A stretch of DNA of 38,790 nucleotides, taken from Pelosinus fermentans (GTDB taxonomy: Bacteria; Bacillota; Negativicutes; DSM-13327). Shown piece by piece: positions 16,605-24,528 of the stretch. Position 1 is the first letter of the stretch, and each line of letters opens with the position of its first letter. Both the position numbers and the translations under genes were made by a program. The stretch spans positions 28,748-67,537 of the forward strand of contig DJJR01000005.1 of NCBI GenBank assembly GCA_002434245.1. Reading direction: 5' to 3'. Below the pieces are notes generated by a model. The model was not told the origin of the DNA and made no database searches. It saw nothing but the letters and a program-made list of their open reading frames with translations.

Positions 16605-18380
16605 ATGTTTAAATGGGGTATAAAACTACGATTGACCATTAGCTACCTCTTATTAATCTTATTTACCATGCCAGCATTAAGCGGCTATCTTCTTTGGTAT
16701 TTCTATCAGCATAATCTAGAAATTTTAACCTCCAGCTTATTAACCCATGCTCATGTTACCGAACATTTTTTAGAAAACTATATGACAGGTCCCAATGAAA
16801 AATCCCGGATTGACCAACGCATCAAAGAATTGGCTACAAAAACAGATTTGCGTGTTACTGTCATTAATCATACTGGCGATGTACTAGCTGATTCTTGGGA
16901 AAATCCAGCTACTATGGAAAATCATCTGGAACGGCCAGAAATAGCTTCTTCACTCACCGGACAGGAAGGATCATCCATTCGTTATAGCAGCACCTTAGGG
17001 CAAAACATGTTATACGTTGCCATTCCCATACGAAATGGCAGCGAGATTGTAGGTGCTGTCCGAATCTCCAGTACTCTGGCAGCCATTGACGCTGGATTTA
17101 ATCAGATTAAATCCACACTTCTTATCGCCATCTTATTAACTTCTTTATTAGCCATTCTTCTCAGTATTTGGTTAGCCAGAAAATATACTGCACCTTTGGA
17201 AGAAATCACTTCTGCTGCCTGCGATATTGCAGATGGTAATTTAGATCGCCGCCTCCATGTACGAACCGGCGATGAGTTAGAATTGCTGGCTCACACTCTT
17301 AATAATCTGACCTCAAATTTAGATGATAAAATCAACGAAACCATTGCTGAAACAAAAAAACTGGATCTCATTTTACAACATATGGACAATGCTGTCATTC
17401 TCCTTGACCGCTATGGAAAAATAACCACAGCTAATAAAATGGCCAGAGATATTTTTGACATTAAAGATGCTATGCTCAATCAACATAATATGCAGGTTCT
17501 TGGCTACAGCCAACTTGACCGTGGGGTACAGCAAACTGCTAAACAAGGAAAAAGTATGCTGATCTATCTCAAAACCAATATTCATGGCAGCATAAGGGTC
17601 TTTCAAATTTTTATTGCCCCCATTACTACTACAGAAAATGAAATTACTAGTATCTTAAGTGTTTTCCACGATATTACCGCTCTGCAGGATATGCATGACC
17701 GTCAATCTGATTTTGTTGCTAATGCTTCTCATGAACTGGCAACACCACTTACAACGATCAAAGGATTTGCAGAAACATTATTAGATGGCGCCTTAGAAGA
17801 TAACAAGCTGAGCTTTAAATTTCTTACAATTATCCATACAGAAGCGGAAAGAATGCAGCGCTTGGTGAACGAGCTCTTACAATTGGCAAAACTGAACTCT
17901 CATGAATACCGGCAGCAAGTTAAGCTAAAAGCGACCCATGTAACGCCTCTTCTCTACACTGTCAAAGATGATCTTAGAACCAATGCAGAAGAGAAAAAAA
18001 TCACTGTAGATATTCAGGCGGATGCTGATCCTATTGTTATGGCCAATCCTGACTGGTTAAAGCAGATTTTGATTAATCTCTTGGATAACAGCATCAAATA
18101 TACACCTCCTCTAGGCAAAGTACTGTTAACATGTCTTCAGGAAGACCATGAAGCGATACTTATCGTTGAAGATACGGGTATCGGTATTCCAGCTACTGAT
18201 GTACCGTTAATCTTTGATCGCTTTTATCGCGTTGACCGGGCACGATCTCGTAATGCTGGCGGCACAGGCCTTGGACTGGCTATAGTAAAATTCATCGTTG
18301 AAATGCATGGCGGCAAAATAGAGGTAAAAAGCTCCGTCAACATCGGCACAACCTTTACCATTCGCCTACCACTAGCCTAA
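16605..18380 (+). CDS. PhoR-like membrane sensor histidine kinase
   Basis: A 591-aa kinase. TM1 (about 10-33), an extracytoplasmic domain (34-168), TM2 (169-190), HAMP (about 191-245), PAS (about 255-360), HisKA with His376 in ASHELATPLTTIKGFAETL, and HATPase with N box NLLDNSIKYTP, G1 DTGIGI and G2 GGTGLGLAIVKF. FDRFYRVDRARSR is characteristic of the PhoR group. The H box has Ala where PhoR proteins usually have Arg or Lys (HELRTP). No response regulator is adjacent. It lies between three genes with Pho-type boxes, so phosphate sensing is plausible. ATG 16605 lies five bases after AGGAGG; the ATG at 16569 has no site and is rejected. Confidence 0.88.
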   Translation: MFKWGIKLRLTISYLLLILFTMPALSGYLLWYFYQHNLEILTSSLLTHAHVTEHFLENYMTGPNEKSRIDQRIKELATKTDLRVTVINHTGDVLADSWENPATMENHLERPEIASSLTGQEGSSIRYSSTLGQNMLYVAIPIRNGSEIVGAVRISSTLAAIDAGFNQIKSTLLIAILLTSLLAILLSIWLARKYTAPLEEITSAACDIADGNLDRRLHVRTGDELELLAHTLNNLTSNLDDKINETIAETKKLDLILQHMDNAVILLDRYGKITTANKMARDIFDIKDAMLNQHNMQVLGYSQLDRGVQQTAKQGKSMLIYLKTNIHGSIRVFQIFIAPITTTENEITSILSVFHDITALQDMHDRQSDFVANASHELATPLTTIKGFAETLLDGALEDNKLSFKFLTIIHTEAERMQRLVNELLQLAKLNSHEYRQQVKLKATHVTPLLYTVKDDLRTNAEEKKITVDIQADADPIVMANPDWLKQILINLLDNSIKYTPPLGKVLLTCLQEDHEAILIVEDTGIGIPATDVPLIFDRFYRVDRARSRNAGGTGLGLAIVKFIVEMHGGKIEVKSSVNIGTTFTIRLPLA

Positions 18381-18419
18381 GGCAATTGCACTACTTTTGA
18401 TCAAATGGGAAAAAATAGC

Positions 18420-18501
18420 GAAACGCGAAGATGCGAAGAAATACAAAGAACACGAAGAATATCATTTTTTATTCTTCGTGTTCTTTGTATCTTCGCGTTT
18501 C
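18420..18501. repeat. GCGAAG-type hairpin repeat with 8-nt unit difference
   Basis: The inner arms are a perfect 20-bp inverted repeat, ATACAAAGAACACGAAGAAT (18441-18460) against 18471-18490, with a 10-nt loop. The outer arms GAAACGCGAAGAT (18420-18432) and 18489-18501 also pair. The left arm has eight extra bases (18433-18440, GCGAAGAA), one repeat unit, missing on the right. Confidence 0.85.
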
Positions 18502-18547
18502 AAATATTTTTTTACAAACAGATTAACATTTTCTGTTTAGCAAAAAT

Positions 18548-18601
18548 TTAATCTATTCTTAATGTATTCCTAACGTAGTGTTATTTTGTAAACCTTATAA
18601 T
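18548..18601 (+). promoter_or_regulatory. Pho-type box and -10 of the PIN-PhoH gene
   Basis: Hexamers TTAATC, TTAATG and CTAACG (18548, 18559, 18570) are spaced 11 bp apart; both spacers read TATTC. Exactly 20 bp later is a consensus -10 TATAAT (18596-18601). The geometry equals the pstS box, but the hexamers match TTAACA less well. Confidence 0.55.
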
Positions 18602-18639
18602 GAGAGAGAGAATACTTTTCTCAATAAAGGGGGATTACG

Positions 18640-20025
18640 TTGAAGAAATATTATGTCTTAGACACTAATGTTCTATTACACTCTCCAAATGCCCTATACG
18701 CTTTTAATGAACATACGATTGTAATTCCTGAAGTCGTGATTGAAGAATTGGATAAATTTAAAAAGGAATCAACAGAACGTGGCACCAACAGCCGCAGTGT
18801 CAGCCGCATTATCGACAGTCTGCGCACACAGGGCAATCTACTAAAAGGAGTCCCCATCAATAACAGTGGTGGAATTCTCATTCTAGAATCCAATCATACT
18901 GCCACTGCCATGCCGCTTCACTGGGAAGGGGATAAAGCCGATAATCGTATTTTGCAGGTTTGCAAAGGACTGGCAGAAAGCGGTCACCAAACTATTTTAG
19001 TGAGCCGCGATACGAATATGCGTGTTAAATCTTCCATTTTAAACATTCAAGCCGAAGACTTTCGCAATGATAAAGTTTCAAATATAGACCAGCAATACAC
19101 GGGGCGTATAGTTGCCTATACCTCTAGTGAAGTAATCAACCGCTTCCACGAAAGTACAAATCATTCTATTGACCCTGATTCTCTTTATGTTTTTGACGAT
19201 CTGGCAGGTATATTAATTCCTGCAGCCTTGGTTACCAATCAATTCCTGCTAATACGCTCAACGGATAATGATCGTCATACCGCATTAGGCCGTTTTGATG
19301 GAAAAAAGGTCGTTCACTTACAATACCAAAATCGCAATCCTTTTGGAGTTGCTCCCCGCAATGTAGGTCAAATTTTCATGCAGGAATGTCTTATGATGAG
19401 TGCTGAAGAAGCACCTTTAGTTATTTTAAAAGGTATGTCTGGGACCGCTAAAACTTTTTATGCCTTGGCAGTCGGACTTTACAACTATATGGAATGCCGT
19501 CCAAAAGAGTATCACCACATTCTAATCTGTCGTCCAAATTCAATGTTAGATGAGGGAATTGGTTTCCTCCCTGGCACAGAAGCCGAAAAAATCGAACCTT
19601 ACATGCGTGCGATAAAGGATAATTTATTTACATTAATGTCAGGTAACACACCCATGGAAGATAAAGATGTACTGCAAACGGAAGATACGGTGAATATGCT
19701 ATTTGAAAAGCGTGTTATTCAAACAGAAGCATTGGCGTATCAAAGAGGCCGGTCACTGCAAAAGTATTGGGTTATTTTTGACGAAATGCAAAATGCTACC
19801 CCACGTCAAGCAAAGGCTGTATTAACCCGCCCTGGTCTGGGTACTAAAATCATACTCATTGGTGATCCAGCCCAAATTGATAATCCACTTCTGGACAGCC
19901 AGTCAAACGGCTTAAGCTATGCCAGTGAGAAAATGATTGGATCGGAACTATGCTTTCAGGTGACCATGCTGCCTGAAGAATGCGAAAGATCTCCCTTGGC
20001 TGCAGAAGCGGCCATGAGACTGTAA
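18640..20025 (+). CDS. PIN domain-PhoH ATPase fusion (YlaK/PhoH2-like)
   Basis: A 461-aa protein. The PIN nuclease domain (1-140) has YYVLDTNVLLH with Asp8, IPEVVIEELDKFK, and later acidic residues (GDKADNRIL, VSRDTNMR). The PhoH ATPase domain (about 235-461) has Walker A GMSGTAKT (265-272) and Walker B VIFDEMQNATP, then TKIILIGDPAQIDNP. Known PIN-PhoH proteins are RNA-unwinding, RNA-cleaving ATPases. The Walker A has Ala instead of Gly before the lysine, which is unusual. The start is TTG 18640, supported by AGGGGGA six bases upstream and by the family N-terminus. A Pho-type promoter precedes it and a bidirectional terminator follows. Confidence 0.9.
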   Translation: MKKYYVLDTNVLLHSPNALYAFNEHTIVIPEVVIEELDKFKKESTERGTNSRSVSRIIDSLRTQGNLLKGVPINNSGGILILESNHTATAMPLHWEGDKADNRILQVCKGLAESGHQTILVSRDTNMRVKSSILNIQAEDFRNDKVSNIDQQYTGRIVAYTSSEVINRFHESTNHSIDPDSLYVFDDLAGILIPAALVTNQFLLIRSTDNDRHTALGRFDGKKVVHLQYQNRNPFGVAPRNVGQIFMQECLMMSAEEAPLVILKGMSGTAKTFYALAVGLYNYMECRPKEYHHILICRPNSMLDEGIGFLPGTEAEKIEPYMRAIKDNLFTLMSGNTPMEDKDVLQTEDTVNMLFEKRVIQTEALAYQRGRSLQKYWVIFDEMQNATPRQAKAVLTRPGLGTKIILIGDPAQIDNPLLDSQSNGLSYASEKMIGSELCFQVTMLPEECERSPLAAEAAMRL

Positions 20026-20044
20026 TCTCTAATTGCATTATATA

Positions 20045-20083
20045 AAAATAGGCTTGTACATTTTTTCGTACAAGCCTATTTTT
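20045..20083. terminator. Bidirectional terminator between phoH-like gene and splB
   Basis: Perfect 15-bp stem, AAAATAGGCTTGTAC (20045-20059) against 20068-20082, 8-nt loop, with T runs in both directions. It serves the convergent genes ending at 20025 and 20089. Confidence 0.9.
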
Positions 20084-20088
20084 TGGCT

Positions 20089-21117
20089 TCAAACAAAGTA
20101 ATCAATGGCGGCATGGGGAAAATACCTATGTATTCCCTCATGCAGATCCTTTTTTATTTCATCCATCGTTTCTTTTTGATATACATACTTCCCATAACCA
20201 AACTGCCCATACTTAAATTTACGCTCCTCTTCTTCCATAGGTAATTTCGTTTCCGGAAATATTGCAAGAATATTATTTTTAGCTCTTTTAGTGAAGCGAT
20301 GAGCAATTAACTCAAAAGTTATATCACTACGATTCTTTTTAGGAAGCTGTTTATCTAATTCCTGCAATAACGTTACATACTCCTCTTCCCAGCCAGAATA
20401 ATAAAAAATAGGGGCAATAATAAAACCAACAGGATATCCTTTCTCTGCCACTTTAGCAGCGGCCTCTACCCTTTGGATTAAAGTCGGTGTTTTATGCTCA
20501 TATTGGTCAATAATCGATGCTGCATTGATGCTAAAACGAAACCGAGTATGTCCATTGTGTTTAGCCGTTAATAAAGAATCCACCCGATCATGCTTGGTAA
20601 CAAAGCGAAATCTGCCGAATGGCTGTCTGCCAAAAAATTCAATCGTGCTATATAAAAGCCCTGTCAAATATTCTGTAGGAATTGGATCTGAAGTAGCGGC
20701 CCCTTCAAACCAGGTGATTTCCGGTGTCCTCTCTTCAATGTAACGATTAGCCTGCCCCAATATTTCGTCCACATTTACATACACCCTTAAATAAGGTTTT
20801 TTCCCTAAGGTAGTCGCGAGATAACAATATTCACACATACTCGAACAGCTGGTGGTCAGCGGCAGCTGGTAGTGAGCCGACGGCTTGCATCCTGCAAAGT
20901 CTAAACTCTTTCGAATACCTACCACTAAGGTATTCTTGGCTTCTTGATATGCCTTTTGCGGAGTATCTCCCGGTATACCTGTAATTCGATTATGAGACCC
21001 TGTTAAGGTTATCGGTACTTTCATTTCTTGTAACTGTTCATACACCTTTTGTCCAATGGGATATTCTAGAGCTTTCGGCTCAAAAAAAGCTCTTTTAGGA
21101 ATAAATTGATGACTCAT
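20089..21117 (-). CDS. splB: Spore photoproduct lyase (radical SAM)
   Basis: A 342-aa radical SAM enzyme that splits the 5-thyminyl-5,6-dihydrothymine lesion of UV-irradiated spore DNA on germination. The [4Fe-4S] motif CxxxCxxC is CSSMCEYCYL. With the second ATG of a tandem pair (21117, six bases after AGGGGGG) the cysteines are 91, 95 and 98 with Tyr97 and Tyr99, the numbering I recall for B. subtilis SplB. At 141, where that enzyme has its H-atom-donor cysteine, this one has Ala (FEGAATSDP). The only other cysteine is Cys77 (DFAGCKPS). The rest is canonical (GRFRFVTKHDRVDSLL, NGHTRFRFSIN). There is no splA gene upstream. It implies a spore-forming host. Confidence 0.92.
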   Translation of the reverse strand: MSHQFIPKRAFFEPKALEYPIGQKVYEQLQEMKVPITLTGSHNRITGIPGDTPQKAYQEAKNTLVVGIRKSLDFAGCKPSAHYQLPLTTSCSSMCEYCYLATTLGKKPYLRVYVNVDEILGQANRYIEERTPEITWFEGAATSDPIPTEYLTGLLYSTIEFFGRQPFGRFRFVTKHDRVDSLLTAKHNGHTRFRFSINAASIIDQYEHKTPTLIQRVEAAAKVAEKGYPVGFIIAPIFYYSGWEEEYVTLLQELDKQLPKKNRSDITFELIAHRFTKRAKNNILAIFPETKLPMEEEERKFKYGQFGYGKYVYQKETMDEIKKDLHEGIHRYFPHAAIDYFV

Positions 21118-21285
21118 CATACTCCCCCCTATTCATGTATTCTTTCGCCAAAGAACCATCTATAGCGTTATGCTCATTCTTTGCCGTCCTAAATAAACTT
21201 CTCAAGAGACTACTTCATGATTTATCCTTACTTAGTGTGAGCATAATAAGACAAATCCTATGCAAATCTTAAGTAAAAATAAAAT

Positions 21286-21312
21286 AAAAGCCTCTGTTAG
21301 GTTGCTTTTTTA
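21286..21312 (+). terminator. Possible leader attenuator of upp
   Basis: A short stem AAAAGC (21286-21291) with GCTTTT (21304-21309) and a T run, about 55 bp before upp. The stem is weak (6 bp), so this is only a candidate. Confidence 0.3.
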
Positions 21313-21364
21313 AGTATTTTGTTGTAAATTATTCAATAGATTGAGAAAGGTAGTTGATAAGAAT

Positions 21365-21991
21365 ATGAATGCTAAAGTGATCGATCATCCGCTAATTCAA
21401 CACAAATTATCCCTAATACGAAATATACATACAGGAACCAAAGAATTTCGTGAATTATTAGAAGAGATCTCCATGTTAATGGCTTTTGAAATCACTCGTG
21501 ATCTCCCTTTAGAAGATGTAGAAATCGAGACTCCTGTTGCAAAATGTACTTGCAAAATGCTATCAGGTAAAAAATTAGGTATTGTTCCCATTTTGCGGGC
21601 TGGCTTAGGTATGACCAATGGTGTTGTCAAACTCATTCCTGCTGTTAAAGTGGGCCATATCGGCTTATACCGTGATCCCAAAACCTTAATGCCAGTAGAG
21701 TACTACTGTAAATTACCAAGCGATGTAGCAGAAAGAGACTTTATTCTAATTGATCCTATGCTTGCAACAGGCAACTCTTTAGCTGCTTCAATTGACATCC
21801 TCAAAAGAAAAGGTGCTAAAAATATTAAGTGCATGTGTCTGGTTGCCTCACCAGAAGGCATACAATTAATTAATAATTTCCATCCTGACGTAGATATTTT
21901 CGTAGCTGCCATTGATGAAAAATTAAATGACCACGGCTACATTGTCCCAGGTTTAGGAGATGCCGGCGATCGAATCTTTGGTACCAAATAA
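21365..21991 (+). CDS. upp: Uracil phosphoribosyltransferase
   Basis: A 208-aa type I phosphoribosyltransferase converting uracil and PRPP to UMP (pyrimidine salvage, cytosol). Family landmarks run the full length: [15 protein letters not shown] at the N-terminus, [32 protein letters not shown], the PRPP loop [14 protein letters not shown], and the uracil-binding C-terminus [20 protein letters not shown]. The start is ATG 21365, giving [10 protein letters not shown] as in homologues; AGAAAGG lies 14 bases upstream, farther than usual, so the TTG at 21341 is possible but lacks a site. A GU-rich terminator follows. Confidence 0.95.
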   Translation: MNAKVIDHPLIQHKLSLIRNIHTGTKEFRELLEEISMLMAFEITRDLPLEDVEIETPVAKCTCKMLSGKKLGIVPILRAGLGMTNGVVKLIPAVKVGHIGLYRDPKTLMPVEYYCKLPSDVAERDFILIDPMLATGNSLAASIDILKRKGAKNIKCMCLVASPEGIQLINNFHPDVDIFVAAIDEKLNDHGYIVPGLGDAGDRIFGTK

Positions 21992-22006
21992 TTTTCACAG
22001 CAATAT

Positions 22007-22057
22007 AAGGTGTGCAGTTTTTGTCTAAATGGACAAGGCTGTATACTTTTTTTTTAT
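22007..22057 (+). terminator. Terminator of upp
   Basis: An 11-bp stem with three G-U pairs, AAGGTGTGCAG (22007-22017) with CTGTATACTTT, and an inner TTGTC/GACAA stem, followed by a run of nine or more T. Confidence 0.75.
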
Positions 22058-22208
22058 TATCATCGTCTCATCAAGAAAAACAAACTGTACTATTAATAAA
22101 AATTACCAATAAAATTTTCATTAAATTTACATATAAATAACACATTTTTTTTGAAAATGGTGTATAATGTACTTAAAAAATAATGAAACCGAAAGGCTGG
22201 GATACAGT

Positions 22209-22451
22209 ATGGCGATTTGGCAAGTTGAATTAGACAGTAGAGATGTGAGTCAATATCGCAAGAAGTTGAAAAATCGCGGTTTTATCTCGGCGAGCTATTT
22301 TTCTTACAATGGCTTTGATCTCGATAAAATGAGAAAATTGGCCAAAGAAGGAAAAATTGATGCTATGCGCTGCATTATTGGAAAATCTATACGATGGTAT
22401 TACTTAGAGCAACAAGCAGAAAATGCTCGGCTCAAGGGTGAGCTATACTAA
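22209..22451 (+). CDS. Small uncharacterised protein (80 aa)
   Basis: I do not recognise this protein. From ATG 22209 it reads MAIWQVELDSRDVSQYRKKL and continues with an alpha-helical, basic sequence. The segment DLDKMRKLAKEGKIDAMRCI followed by IGKSIRWYYLEQ resembles the winged-helix pattern of excisionase/MerR-like domains (residue run LxxxGKI...R...W). That is a weak resemblance, so a DNA-binding role is a guess. AAAGG lies 12 bases before the ATG; the upstream ATG at 22167 lacks a site. The presence of a very strong terminator right after it and codon use like its neighbours support a real gene. Confidence 0.7.
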   Translation: MAIWQVELDSRDVSQYRKKLKNRGFISASYFSYNGFDLDKMRKLAKEGKIDAMRCIIGKSIRWYYLEQQAENARLKGELY

Positions 22452-22476
22452 AATCGAATATAGTCCTTCATATAGG

Positions 22477-22538
22477 AGAAATAGAGTCAGTGTTTCCTTG
22501 AAACAAAAAGGAAACACTGACTCTATTTCTCTTTTTTT
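22477..22538 (+). terminator. Very long perfect terminator of the 80-aa gene
   Basis: Perfect 23-bp stem (22477-22499 against 22508-22530; core GAGTCAGTGTTTCC), 8-nt loop and seven T at 22532-22538. Sharply longer than the other terminators here. Confidence 0.92.
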
Positions 22539-22572
22539 GTAGAACTAAAATTTATAAGTTTAAGGGAATGTT

Positions 22573-22642
22573 GAACGCAGAGAACACAGAGGGTTTTAAC
22601 CCTAATTATCTTTTCTCAGCGTTCTCTGCGCCTCTGCGGTTC
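22573..22642. repeat. GCAGAG-type hairpin repeat with 9-nt unit loss
   Basis: The right arm (22615-22642) complements a standard arm starting GAACCGCAGAGGCGCAGAG. The left arm (22573-22591, GAACGCAGAGAACACAGAG) is the same sequence with one 9-nt unit missing. Confidence 0.8.
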
Positions 22643-22770
22643 GATTTACTTTATATGTTTTAAAAAACGCCCAGCGTTTTTCTTATTATTTTGTCGCTTT
22701 TCTAAAGGGTTTCGCCTAACTTTCGCGAAGTCATTGTCATATAAAGGCAAATAATACTCAGGAGGATAAT

Positions 22771-24528
22771 ATGACGAAGAAACGATATTATACTTGTCTC
22801 TTTGCCGGTGAGGCTGGCTACGGAGTTATGAGTGCCGGTTCTATCATTGCCAAAGGAACCAATCGTAATGGTTTATGGTCTTTCTTAGTAAATGAATACC
22901 CTTCCCTGATTCAGGGTGGGCTGAATTCTTGTCTGGTACGTCTGGCAGATCAACCTCTTTCATCTTATGAAGAAACCCTTGATTTCTTAGGGCTTTTCTC
23001 CCAACAAGGCTTTGATTATTATGCTGATAAGCTGAATCCAGGTGCGATTGTACTATATGACCCTGCGACTACTCAAGTGGATGAAAGTAAAGTCCCTGAA
23101 GGTACGTTACTGTATCCTGTGTCTTTAGCAAGCTTCGTTCCTAAGGGTGGAGCTAAGATCATGATCAACAGTGCCATGTTAGGAAGTTTTTGTGCTCTTA
23201 CAGGCTATCCTAAGAGTGTAGTCATTGATGTAATTAAAAATGAATTTCATAATGCTAAAATACAACAGGAAAATATTAAGATTTTAGAAGAAGTATATGA
23301 ACACGTAGTATCATCTTTGCCTTCCCAGAACGTTTTTCCCTTCACGTTTCATAAACATGCAGAACCCAAAATTCTCATTAACGGTAATGAGGCAATTTCC
23401 ATTGCAGCGATTCAAGCAGGCTGCAAATTTTCCGCTGGTTACCCCATGACACCAGGCTCAAGCGTTTTAAGCTATTTAGCTGATCATGGCAGAGACTATG
23501 GTCTAGTTTTTAAGCAGGCCGAAGATGAAATTGCCGCTATTAATATGCTCATTGGCGCTTCCTTCACGGGGGTACGTTCCATTGGTTCCACCAGCGGCGG
23601 CGGCTTTGCCTTAATGGTAGAAGCCTTAGGTTTTGCTGCGATAGCCGAAGTGCCCTTGGTTATAGTCAATGCCCAAAGAGGCGGTCCTAGCACTGGTCTG
23701 CCAACGCGAACTGCACAGGCTGACTTAAATTTTGTTGTCTATGCTTCGCAAGGAGAGTTCCCACGGATTGTCTTAGCTCCCGGCGATATCGAAGAATGCT
23801 TTTATGAAACATTTCGGGTTTTTAATCTCGCAGATCAATACCAAGTACCATGCATTATCTTAACTGACAAATATTTGGCTGATTCCTCTGTTTCTCATCC
23901 CCTCTTTGCTACTGACCATTTAACAATTGATCGCGGCAAACGGTTTGAAGAAAGTGCCGATCGCCAAGAACCTTATTTGCGTTATCAAAATACCCCTGAT
24001 GGCATTTCAACAAGGGCCTTTCCGGGGCAAGTTGGCGGTCGCCATATTGCTACTAGTTACACGCATGGCGAAGACGGTTTCTATAGTTCGGGAAATAAGG
24101 AATACGCTCTTAACGAACCAACTGTAACAAAAGAGAGCATGGATAAATTATATAATAAATTACCCGCTATGGAAAAAGAGATACCTGCTATTAAATTCTA
24201 TGGTCCATCTGAAGCTGATGTAACGATTATTGCCTGGGGCTCAACCAAAGGAGCCATCTTAGAAGCCATGGAGCAAGCAGCGAGCCAGGGAATTTGCGTA
24301 AACTTTTTGCAGGTTCTTTATATTTCTCCATTTCCCACCACCGCTGTTGAACCACTTTTGCAAAAAACCAAGAAAACCCTCCTCATTGAAGGTAATAAGA
24401 CAGGGCAGCTTGGCGGTATTCTTGCCGCTCATACGGGGTACAAAGCGGACCATTCCCTCTTCAAATATAACTCTCGTGCTTTCGTGCCTTCAGAAATTCT
24501 TGCAAAGATCAAGGAGGTGCTTGTCTAA
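22771..24528 (+). CDS. korA: 2-oxoacid:ferredoxin oxidoreductase, fused gamma-alpha subunit
   Basis: A 585-aa subunit. The N-terminal gamma domain (about 1-190) has FAGEAGYGVMSAGSIIAKG. The alpha (pyrimidine-binding) domain follows (about 200-585) with GNEAISIAAIQAGCKFSAGYP MTPGSSVLSYLA, EDEIAAINMLIGASFTG, TSGGGFALMVEALGFA and QRGGPSTGLPTRTAQ, in the standard order. With the beta subunit it oxidises a 2-oxoacid (2-oxoglutarate or similar) to acyl-CoA and CO2, reducing ferredoxin. ATG 22771 lies six bases after AGGAGG. Its stop codon shares a base with the next ATG, so the two are co-translated. No ferredoxin subunit is present. Confidence 0.9.
   Translation: MTKKRYYTCLFAGEAGYGVMSAGSIIAKGTNRNGLWSFLVNEYPSLIQGGLNSCLVRLADQPLSSYEETLDFLGLFSQQGFDYYADKLNPGAIVLYDPATTQVDESKVPEGTLLYPVSLASFVPKGGAKIMINSAMLGSFCALTGYPKSVVIDVIKNEFHNAKIQQENIKILEEVYEHVVSSLPSQNVFPFTFHKHAEPKILINGNEAISIAAIQAGCKFSAGYPMTPGSSVLSYLADHGRDYGLVFKQAEDEIAAINMLIGASFTGVRSIGSTSGGGFALMVEALGFAAIAEVPLVIVNAQRGGPSTGLPTRTAQADLNFVVYASQGEFPRIVLAPGDIEECFYETFRVFNLADQYQVPCIILTDKYLADSSVSHPLFATDHLTIDRGKRFEESADRQEPYLRYQNTPDGISTRAFPGQVGGRHIATSYTHGEDGFYSSGNKEYALNEPTVTKESMDKLYNKLPAMEKEIPAIKFYGPSEADVTIIAWGSTKGAILEAMEQAASQGICVNFLQVLYISPFPTTAVEPLLQKTKKTLLIEGNKTGQLGGILAAHTGYKADHSLFKYNSRAFVPSEILAKIKEVLV

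Larger units (their letters stand above)
22452..22770. other. Gene-free stretch of about 320 bases
   Basis: It holds a long terminator (22477-22538), a GCAGAG-type hairpin repeat (22573-22642), a small AAAAACGC-CCA-GCGTTTTT hairpin (22663-22681) and the leader of korA. Confidence 0.6.
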
